Of a stretch of 64,000 nt of DNA, positions 49,233-60,800 are shown piece by piece (position 1 is the stretch's first letter; the number at the start of each line of letters is the position of its first letter). A program made the translations under genes and the position numbers. Location: contig OZ025878.1 of NCBI GenBank assembly GCA_964019415.1, forward strand, positions 4,406,512-4,470,511. The letters run 5' to 3'. Source of the DNA: Ianthella basta (lineage: Eukaryota; Porifera; Demospongiae; Verongiida; Ianthellidae). The notes under the pieces were generated by a model. It ran no database searches. It was not told where the DNA came from and saw nothing but the letters and a program-made list of their open reading frames with translations.

Positions 49233-51845
49233 CTTGTTCTTCTTACGGGAATCTTCTCAGAGCTATAGTACTGGCCAGTGTTATTGAAACTTTTATAGTA
49301 AACCGACTATGGCTTCTAGTTGAAAGTTTGTATACTAATGTTATTACATGCATGACAAGGCATATATTCATACAAATGACAACTTCAGTACATTATTCTG
49401 TATAGCTGAACATGCAGCATGAATAGATTTACAATGCATTGAGGAAGCAGGAAATTTCACTAGGATATATATAGGAGTGCAAAATAGTACACTGCATATG
49501 AATGGATAGGACTCAGCCATGTGGGTAGCTACTGTATAATTTACGTATAATATTATAGGTGGTCTGACCCAACCCTCTCTGGCGACCACCTGCACTTTGT
49601 ATAGCTGCGCATCAATACCCCCTTCAACTTGTGCTGATCTGTGCTCCATGGTCACTGGTGCCCACTTACATTTGCATGAACTGCAATTAACTTGTACAAT
49701 TGTGCTTGCGGTGTTTGCTTCCATTGACTGGTACAGACTATTCACTTATGATCAAGGTGGTCACATGTACTTAATTGGTGTGTTGTTGATGTATACTACA
49801 TACATACAGTATATAGTACATTTCTGATGTGCATGGATAGGCCCATAAACTGCACTAGTGCTAGCTGTGTGGTGTATAGTATATATAATTGGAGTGAGCT
49901 GGAATGAGCCCCACTCTATGGCAAGAAGGCATGCCATGCTGTGCATCACCTATAGTTGTAGTTGTGTGTGAGAAGAATCATTTGGGTGGACTGCTTGACC
50001 AGTACATTACCAAACTTCCCAGCCAATATTGGAACGATAATTGACAAATGTTTATTTCCAATCATGTTTGTGATTGTCTTAAGCTTCTTCGATCAGGGGT
50101 GGGTACCAAACAGAAGGTGGCTTGCTTTCATTACAAGCTTACCATGTATGGGGTATGGCACTAAATGCATAAGGCACGAGTGACAGCAGGTGAGATGTGA
50201 ACTGTGGTGATGATTATACTGAAGAGACTGGGGTGGCAGGAATCGGGAGAGCAGGGTCCGTATATCAATGAAATAATCAGGGGAAAAGTGACATTACTTC
50301 TTTTCGAAGAGTGATCAATGGAGGCTGTGACTTGTTTACTGCTCTTGGCTCTAGTGTCCCAAAACCAGAACACCGCCTACTGTATACATGGCCATGGGCA
50401 AGGCGGGCACATACACAATGTGCCTATTGTACCCCCAGCCATTCAGTTTCAGTAGTAGGTCCTTTCACCATTGACATGCTGTGTAAAATTCATATTTTGA
50501 ATGACGTGCAGGCACCCTAGTGACCCTACCCTCATCAACTTACTGTAGGATATTGATGTATACCACTGCTTGAAACTGCTGTCAAAGGGGGTTGCAGTTT
50601 CATGTAATGCACATTCTGTACTACTAACTCTAGTACAGCACATTAGCATAATCATATTACTACATCTCGCCATGCACTTTATTGCTCCCATACATACACA
50701 ATGCACATACATATAATTATATAATTATATGTACATACATACGTATATTATATTGTAGAATCAACACTGCTTAGGACAGTTAAAGGTAAGCATTATCAGC
50801 AATTCCCTGTGAATGGCAAGTTCCTCGAGTGTGCATTCCCAGACTAAGATCAGTCCTGGAGGAAGCACCTTAAAGGTGGTCAGGCCAAGTCAAAACACCA
50901 ATAGCTACAGTAGCAGTAAGCTGTTTTTGAGACGGCCATGTCCACAGACCAGGAAACACATCAGCTATATACAATAATGGCCAGACCTATAAAATCGGGG
51001 CCGCCTTGGCAGCTCTGCCAAGCATAGAGATACTGCAGTTATTACATTAGTAGCTTGGTATACGTACATAGAATGGATTGTGCATACAATCATACAGTGC
51101 AGGACACTTCACTTTCAACAGCTGAAAACAAACTGAGTTAGGGGCAGGGCATGTGGTTAACCATATTGTTACGACAAACATGATGTGACACATGTCCATA
51201 AGGTTTTCACCAAACAACATCGCCACCATTTTTAACTTAAATCTGACACTAGTGGCTATGGCAGATGTAGCCGCACTGGCAATAGCTACGTATATATAAG
51301 GGTACAGCTGTACCAGTAGCTCTTGAGGCCCTGGATAGCTCAGGCCTACTTAGAATTATTCACTGTCTTCTCAATTAAGGACCTACACAAAATCATCACT
51401 TTGCACTTTGTTATTCTTTGTAAATGTGACTGATGGCAGTAATGGTCAACCTTGGGATGTACAGGATGACAAATCAAATGCATTCCTCTAAGTAATCCAA
51501 GACAAGTAGGATTTGACCACTCTGGAAATTGGAATGCAAACTTGCCAGCAATAGCTGTGTCTTGTGAATGAAAGAATGTCAACCCAACGTATGCTGTATC
51601 AGTGTGGTAACAGTTCTAGCCTCGTTCTGCAGGCCGTCCGAGTTAATTAGCACTCCCATGCTAATTAACTCGGACGGCCTGGGAATGAGGCTACAACAGC
51701 TCAGAAAGAAAAATACTCCAAAAGTGAGAGATTAAGGAAAAGATGCTAAGACATGGTACCTAAAGTAGCTGTACACTGCAAATTAGATACGTATAGTATA
51801 TGCTTAGAAACCTCTTGAGTCTACAACTCTCTACAACTCCACATG
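49233..51845. other. Spacer between the receptor and ceramide synthase B
   Basis: No gene is supported. Short frames at 49368-50712 show no domain. A hairpin element lies at 51617-51693. Confidence 0.5.
51617..51693. repeat. 77-bp hairpin (MITE-like)
   Basis: AGGCCGTCCGAGTTAATTAG and its exact complement are separated by about 10 bases, and AGCCTCGTTC/GAATGAGGCT extend the stem with small mismatches. It lies 150 bases from the end of ceramide synthase B. Confidence 0.8.
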
Positions 51846-54800
51846 CTACTTGCTCTTTTTCCCTTCTCTCATATTCTTCTCTTTCTCTGCCACATCATAC
51901 TCTCTTGTGTCATCTGCTTCTTCACCATAGTAGAGCACCTGTGGAAAGGGAGGGACATCAATCAGCATTGCAAAGAACAGACTGTAGTGTCAGTAATTCA
52001 AATGACAACATCCTTTAGTAAATAGTAATTATAATAAGCAACCGTGAGTATAAGTTAGAAACTAACTTGTACCAAGCTAATATGATAAAGAATTAGCTGA
52101 TTGCCATGGCAATGACTGTAGGTATTGAATGACGTGCTGTGTGGGAAGTACAACAAGGCGGTCAATGCAAGAATCTAAAAGTCATTCATGTCAGTCATGT
52201 ATCTATATATAATTCAGTCTGTTTGTTTGTACACGATTCAGGCAAAAACTACTGCACAGGGCGCCACCAAACTCTCAGGGATTATAAAGTGGGGCTCCAG
52301 ATGTGTCCTCACTCCTTGACTTTCCCGGTTATCGGGCGGTTTGATTCACTGTCGTTCAACGATCGAATTTAAACTCTAACGCTGTTTTAGCAGCTACCCT
52401 TCGTTGCTAACAGCGCAGATTCTTCTAATCAGCCTGGGCCTGACTCGCTGTCATGTAACTTGCCGAAGCAGAAGCCCACTGAAGGCGGGCGCCCTGCTAG
52501 TTTTCCATAAGTAACACAACAGGTTTTGGCTCTATATAAGATCAACACTGACACTATGGAATATACTTAGTGTACACAAGTGTATACCATACTTGATGTA
52601 TAGTCAAGTATAGTACTTCTTGGATCAGTTGTCCTGACCAGATATTTGCAATCACTATCCATAATGGGCAATTGAGCTCGTACGTATGTTGGGTAACAAG
52701 AAAGTGAAAATCCAAGTTAATTGGCTGAGGAACAATGCTAATGGTCTCGTGACACAGGCTGGCACTAGTATGTGTGAACATGCATCGTAAGCAGCCATGC
52801 CTCGTGAAGTTCTTGTCACAGACGGCATGGCCCAACAGTCTTCAGTCACTGGTGACAGTGTTAATCACTGTGCCTGTGGGTTACATGTGTACCCTGGGAC
52901 CCATGGGTGGGTCCCTGGCAATATCTCACCAGTTGGTTTAGGCTAGGCCACTTAGGCATGTGTGACCAGCAGAGGACCCTTTCAGTGGCAGCTGTCACAC
53001 ACACATCCAGGCCCGCAGCCACGTCGGCTACCGACCCCTGCAGCGCCATGCTATATATAGCCACACACGTAAGCAGGTTGATATGGTTGCTCCACTACCT
53101 CACAGGGTAATCTCTCAGGGAGGACCCCCAACTGGTCTCCACATCCCAATGCATGGCATCGGTACTGGCACACCAGTTCTGCCGGCTGCAGGGTCCATTG
53201 GCAGTCCTCACAACCCCCACGGAAGATGTCCACAGGGTCATCCAGAAAGCACCCATTGCCAGTACCTGGCTTTTTGCATCTTTTTCACCCTACCCAAACC
53301 CAATAACCCAAGAGAATGCCTCCTTGTGTGTTTCCTTGTTAGGTACAGAGGGCAAGGCACCCTCAACAATGGAGACATATTTGGCCGCATTGTGTTTTGC
53401 TCGACTCACAATGGACCCCACGGCCCCTGAGGTAACCTTCCATTTCCCCCCATAGGAACACTCTCCTTAGGGTATCAAGCGAGTCTGTAGTCAAACAGGC
53501 CAGTCAGGGATGGTCAAGCTTCCGATTATACGTCCATCATACGTGCCATCAAAAGGTCTCAAGCGCAGCATCCCCAGGATTACAGGAGCAGGCTTCTCTG
53601 GGCAGCCTGCTGTGTGAGGTTCTTCGGGTTCCTGCGATTCAGAGAATTCCTCATACCAGATGATGCTACATTCAGACCCAAGACCCAACTGGCCTTAGAG
53701 GACATCACCTTCACCAAAAAGAGAGGAACACATGTATTGTGACCGCCTGATTGCTCAGGGGCGGGGTAAGTTAGGTCAAAGGTCGAAGATCATGCCTTAG
53801 GTCAGCTGCTCCCATGCATAAAGCCAAGAAGTAGGTCTGACTAGGGATGCCATTTCCTCAGGTGCAACTGAACCACCCCCTCTATAGGTAAGTAATATAC
53901 TGTATGGCCAGAAATTTTGGCAGATTGCTGGAATTATGGCATTTGGTGGAATTCACTTTGGTGGTTGGGAAGCCTGATGCCATAATGAAATTCATAGCAA
54001 ATGGCTAACTGGGAACGAGCAGAGCTATGTTACCATTATAGTAAATGAGGTCTACGTGTGACTGAGGAGTACAAAAGTCATTGTTTGACTAAATCTGGAG
54101 TATTTTCTTTCCATTGTCTTGTCTAAGAATTCTTCAATGTGCAAGGGACTTCCAAGCTTCTTTGTGATAAAAGTGCTGACGCTCGCCTGCTGCCTATGAC
54201 CTCATATGTAATTGTACCCTCCGACGCAGAAATGGAGACTGGCTACCAAAATCTTTCAAAGTAAGTAAACGACAACAATATCATCGCCAGTCACGTACAT
54301 GACGCTGCTCACATTGCCTTCCTTGCACTGACAAGCTAAGGCAGCTCTTCTCCCACCTCTGGTGGTCAAAATTCTTGGTGTGTCCTTACGTGCAGCTGTC
54401 AAAGGTGAACTCCATGCTGACGATTAGCCTACAGGCCTGGTGCATCCAACTGCTAGCGTACTATGCACAGAAAAACAATGATTATCCTAAAATGGCAAAA
54501 ATTTTGGTGGCAGAAATATTGTCGAATTGCTGTCAATACAATGTGGAGGTTGAGGAGACTGTAGACATTAATCGGAAGTTAATGAAGTTAAGAGGAGTCA
54601 ATGACAGAGAAACAGAGCCTCCACATTATCCCAGCCAGGATCACTGTCGGGTAGGGATGGCTGGTGATGCTATGGCACAGCATGTGCATACCTGGGGTCG
54701 GCTGCCCCCATAAAGTCAAGAAGTGGGTCCGACTAGGGGTCCCATGTGGAACAGAACCACCCCCTCTACAGTAAAGTAATATAATACAATGTGAGGGAGG

Positions 54801-57800
54801 AGGAGGAGACCTTAGACATTAACTATAACTTTCATAGTTTTGAAGGGGCTATAGGGGAGTGGGGTAGGAGGCCAGACTGTTGTGATGTTTCCATGCTTTG
54901 GGCTGCTTCTTGCATGTGCTCTTTCAGCATTCTCTGCTCTGTGGAGATCGTAGTTCCATCAGATGACAGCTTCAACCCTTTGTCTCACGTGGCCCATGGA
55001 ACATTAAAGTGGATAACATCGCAAGCCCCACGACTTGGAGATCTGGATCAAGGCCTCCAAAACAGTCTTGTTCCAGAATGGAGTGTCCATTTGTCTCAGT
55101 ACTACAGTAGGCGACTTGTGCACAGAAGTGCCAGCCAGCCTCAGTTACATGGCGCTCTAGTGTCAGGATGTGAGCCCCTTCGTTATTTACAGCAATGGAA
55201 ACATATTGACCCATGATTGATTTGCCTCTGCAGTGTGATCAGCTTTGGACACCATGGGATACAGCTCCTTCTATGCGGGCTACAGCTTCTGCATCTGGGC
55301 TGCTACCACAGCAGTTTGTTCCCATTTTATGTATGAGTGGGTCATAGCTTCTATGAAAAGTAACTAGATATACTGGAAAATATGTATAAAACATTATTTA
55401 TAGAATATACACACACAGTAACATAAAGTCAAGCCCAATGTATACTACAAGGGGATAACTTTACTTTAAGGTGCCTGTCAATCTCCTACCTTGATGAGCA
55501 GCTTGACAATGAGGTAGAACCAGTACACTTGCATCAGGTACAGAGCAAACAGCATGATATTGAACTGGACATAGAATGCTCCATCAGAACAGACAAGTGT
55601 GAACACAAACCCTGAAGACTGCAAAACCTTCATTGGAAACCAGTACAGTCTGCAGAAGACCCTGCAAATATGGAGCAAAAGCAACATGCATGTAATAGTG
55701 TTAGAAACAATCCTGTAAGAAGCTTACGTACTGTACATGATGAGTAGGGGCCAATTAGAAATTCCACTATAGTGCAACTCTAATTATTGCACAATGACTG
55801 GTAACTGTGCAAAAGGCCTAATCTATGATGACATCTTTCTATAGTTACAGATATTAGTTCTTCAGGGTTAAATGGTGAGAGAAGTAGAGAATGACTAGGC
55901 TTGTCTGAATTTACCCACTGACTGCATTATTAGCTCTTGTTTACAACTTTTGATTAAAAAAAGTGGATTGAGCACTGCACTTGGTGATTGTCAAAGACAG
56001 CCAGTCCGCATCAGGGGATGATGGGGAGGGAAGTGATTCTAGAGGAGTACGTAGATAATGCAATTTAGAGATTTGGGTGTTGGAATGTGAGGTCAATGAA
56101 TGGTGAAGAAGAGGAACTGGTCACTGAAATGAACAAGAATTGGCTGGATGTATTAGGAGTGAGTGAAATGAATGTGCAGGGCAATGGAGTGTAGCAGATT
56201 GGGGATTTAGTGTGTGTGTATTCTGGTGTGCAGAAGGCAGGAGCGAAAGAACACGTGATGATTTTTGTTGTTGGCAAGTTTTGGTGTCTTTTTGAATGAG
56301 TACAATGTATTGATGAAAGAATTGTGCTGGTTCGTTTGAAAATAGAAGATGTATGAGTGAATTTGATACAGGTACTAGAAATACAGTAATAAAGATTTTC
56401 TACAAAAATATTAAGGATGTAGGGATGGCATATAAAGGACAGAAACAAGTAAAGGCTGTTACACAGCGGAGCATTAACCACGGTCCCTACATGCAAGACT
56501 GTCGCACTATATAGTCCTACACCCTTGAATGTAGGGACGATGGTTAATGCTCCACTGTGTAACAGCCTTTACTTGTTACTGTCCTTTTTATGCTATCCCT
56601 ACATCCTTACTATTTTTGTAGAAAATTTTATTATTTCTAGTTTCTGCACTTCTTATGGAGCATGAGCTAAGTTGCACGGTATAGCTACCTTAACTTTCTT
56701 GTGTAGCTCCTGATAGAAATAGCTGCAATTTGCATTTGAGAAATTGTATTGACATAATTCATTCCACAAGCCAAATGCCACACTAGGCCGTAGAGCAAGG
56801 CGAAGAATTCCACTGTGGTGCAAAACAACAGGAGAAGGAGCCTCCGGAAGCTGCTCGCAATGGTACCAGTCACACTGGTTTCATCCGGTTTAATTACATA
56901 ATTTGAAAATGGCGTCTGCACCGCTTGGTCAAGTAACACGGCGGGAGTTGTGGCAAGCGCCCTCTTCTGCACTAAAATACGCTGCCTTCTAACCTACAAA
57001 GAAATGCAGCCAGCCAAAATTGATGCACCATGATGATGATGTACTATAGCTTCTCGGCATGTCATCCAAAGGGTGCTGCCAAACCTAACTGTGCATGCAA
57101 AGCAAGTTGCGCCAGTGTAAACAATAGCTTGGAGCGCTTGTAGAATGCAAATGGCTGAAATCAACCATTCAGCCTCCGTATTAGTGAGCCATAACTTCAC
57201 AGCCACATTATATATCGTATAAAGCATAGAATGGCGGTTGGTATGGCAAATATCAGATCTTGATCCAATATTTGGCATACCAACTGCCCTACTATGCTTT
57301 ATGTAATGTATACTGACTTACGGATGACCTCCAGCAACTGCAGATATGTATCCTTCATTGAGTGATAGATTAATCAGTTGATTAATCCATATTATTATAT
57401 TTTTGAACAATGAAAAAGGGGAATGAAGGCTCAAAAACTGTCAAAACCACTATGGCTTCTACGTCTCCTGACTATCTGAAAGATTTCCAAAACCAATTGT
57501 ACTTTAAATATCTGTGGTCACTGTCATTTTGTCCCGTTGTCATGTTTAGGCCACATTTGCTAGCTACCTAACAACTAGCACACTTTACTTGCGTTGGTTC
57601 TACAAAGAAGTAAAATTTTGGACAAATCGTTTTTATGCATTCGCCAAAAAATGAATATGATATGTAATATCTATAATTGATAGCTCTTATATGTCTTCGT
57701 TCACTAACCATTGAATGGTAAAGATACCGAATGCAACATCACTAGTGAGCTTGAAGAAAGGATACTTTTTGCCATCCATTTTTTTGAAGTACACCTGCAT

Positions 57801-60800
57801 CTTTCCAAACTCCAGGATCACATCTCCAATGTCATGCAGAAATAATACCAATAGTCCCACATACTGGTACCTGCAAAAAATGAAATCATTCACAACATAT
57901 GAAGAGAAATGCCAAACAAGACATTACTGCATACTGGGCGGCTAGCCCCAAAGTAGTCTACAGTATTGAAACTGCCCTGGCTTACGCTACTTCCAGTTAG
58001 CGACAATGTGAAGGAGACCTAGCTCAATAGACTAGCCCTATACTCTGTACTATATTACAGTACACTAACCTGTGCAATGCATTTTTCTAAAAATGTGCTG
58101 TAACACGTTACACATGGGCATGGCAACCATACTTATGATCTTATGTAGTGAATGCCACACCTGTATTAGGACAGACTGTGAGATTTGTAACCAATTCATT
58201 CACTGTTACAGTTGTCAAATAACTAACAATGCGTCTTTGTGTTGTATGTGTGTCTTGAATCATTATTGAGTCTTGCCTAGTGAACTTGTTCGAGTGACAT
58301 AGTACATGGTGTCAGAATTGGGATTGCTGGTGTTCATCTGCAGCCTCCCTAAGAGTTTGACTTCAAGCCCGCATCAAGCGTCAAGTGTCAAGCATCAGGC
58401 CTGGCTGGCGAGAGTGATGAGAGACAAGTTAGTATGCTGCTGTACTGTATGGGCAAGTAGCAGAGGACATCCTTGCCTCCACCAGCATTGCAGATGCAGA
58501 TCGGTGAAAGTACAGTGCAGTCATCAAGCAGTAAGACAACTTCTTCAAGACTGGGAAGAACGTTATCTCTGAGCGAGCAAGATTTAACTGTCACTGCCAA
58601 GCAGTGGGCCAGTCAGCAGAGCAGTTAATCACAAGCCTGTACACCCTAGTGAGAATTGTGACTACGGTGATTTGACAGACCAAATAATTCGCAATTGTAT
58701 TGTCATGGGAATTTGCGATCAGTCGCAGTCTGAGTAGCTCCAGATGGATGCAGGTTTGACCTTGGAGAAAGCAAAGACCCTTGTGACAATGTGAGGCTGT
58801 CCAAGAACAGCAGGTACTACTCAAACATGGCCAGGAGGAGGAGAAATTCATCGACTTCCTGTGACAGAGGGCTCAACCAAATGGTAAAGTACCTCTGATG
58901 AATTGCTCCCAATTAACTGCTAGGAAGCCACAACAAATGTAATCCGAGTGTTCTTGATGTGGTAGAGGGCCACACTACTGACAACTGTGCCCAGCCAGAG
59001 ATGGTGAGTGCCACAATTGCAGAAAGAATTCCTATCAGCTATTACATGCCAGGATGTCTTCAGTGACGATGACAGAGATCCGATGGCACTTCCAGGGCTT
59101 AGCATCATTGATCCATTCTGTCAAATGACTCACTACTTGTCAAGCGAATCGATCATTTCTTCGCTTGCATCCCTCATTTTGCTGTAATCTCATGAATACT
59201 GACCTGTAGTTAAAGCAGAACAGCTGAGTGCAAAGACCATTGCATGCAACTTATGCTGACAACAAGAAGCTGCAACTGCAGAAGAGCTCAAGGGGAGAAT
59301 GCCCGACAGAAAGAGAAGAGTCATGTCTTTGTCCACGGAGAAAAGTGCCACAAGCTGGCTCTCCACTCTACCGATTGCTTATCATGGCTTTGCATGGCTT
59401 TGAAAGGTGCATTCAGAGATGCCCTATGCCTCTGATATGGCTGGAGCCCACATCTTCTACCATCTCATTGTGTTTGTGGCCAAAGACTCACGATTGAACA
59501 TGCACTTGGAATCTGACACAATGAAATCAGAGATAAGACATCCGTTCTCATGAGTGAAGTGTGCTGTGGAGTTGGCGTAGCCCTGCCTGCAAACAGTTAC
59601 ACAGGAGTAGCTGAGGCACAAATCAGCTAACATGGAAGATGGGGCCTGCCTTGATTAAGTTGCTGAGAAGTTTTGGGCGAGAGACAGGCAACACACGCAT
59701 TTCTTGATGCAAGGATTTTCAGCCCCTTTGTGCAAAACCATCTCACCACACCCTGAGCTCAGTGCTATCGAAAGCAGGAGGCGGAGGAGAGAAGGGTCTA
59801 TGAAGAGCCCGACAGAGAGGCTCATTCTCACTGCTTGTCTTCAAAACAGCAGGGAGCATGGGAACAACAGCTACAGTGGTCTGCATGAGGCTCGCTTCTT
59901 GCATTGCTGAGAAACATGGCAAGCGTTATGGGAAGATACTGCATTAGTTGAGACATCGATTAATTTTCTCTCTTATGAGATTGGCGATCATGTGTTTGTG
60001 AGGTTCTCGCTCAGCCTACCACAGTCCTGACACTCCATCATCTAAAGATGCCATTGTCCTTGCTTGCGCAGAGGGCAAGGTCTGAACACAAGCTATAGTT
60101 ATACAAATGTAACATCTGTTTCATACTCATTAACCTATATGTAGGCATGGAGTGTATTGACTGCTGGCTCAATATTATTCATTTCTAAAAGAACACACCG
60201 TACACCACATTGGTGACAAGTTTGGAACCAGCTCCTAGGAAGTTAGACTTGCTTTCTTGAACAGTGTTACTATTTACAGCAATGGCACAATCTTGCATCC
60301 TAGGAGATTAGAGCTGTTCCAGTTTGCTAGCCCAATAACCTTGCATCACTGAACGAAATAAGGAGTGTGGATGCATACATATAATGCTGTGGCCAAACAA
60401 AGCTGTGAACAACGGAACAAAATCAGAAGTGCTAGCTTGGATATAAATGACTGCACAACCACTAAACCTTATTTCCACCTCTGCTGTATTCACTGAAGAT
60501 GACACATTAGACTTTCATTGGAGGCTGCTCCTGTAGGTGATCTGCAGCACTCCCCCATAGACCCAAACACACAACTACAGACTAGACACTGTGATGAACA
60601 ATGAATTGATCTATGTATAATCCAACAAGCACTCAGACCATAAATCCACCCAATAAATTATAGTGTGGGACAATTGCAGCAATTCACGAAATGCTTTGGT
60701 CATTAATATTTGACATAAGGTGTATGAAGTAGTGAATCAGGATCAAACCTATGGGTAATTCACAGCCCAAGTCTGATGATGGTGATGTTTGATCTACAGT

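Noticed and set aside
54375..55216. Two open frames in ceramide synthase B intron 6 as host genes; possible OTU protease
   Set aside because: No convincing motif or catalytic residues; they lie between direct repeats in a transposon-rich intron.
59228..60100. Continuation of the Gypsy relic with protease, RT or integrase
   Set aside because: No diagnostic residues could be read in any frame, so only the gag part is called.
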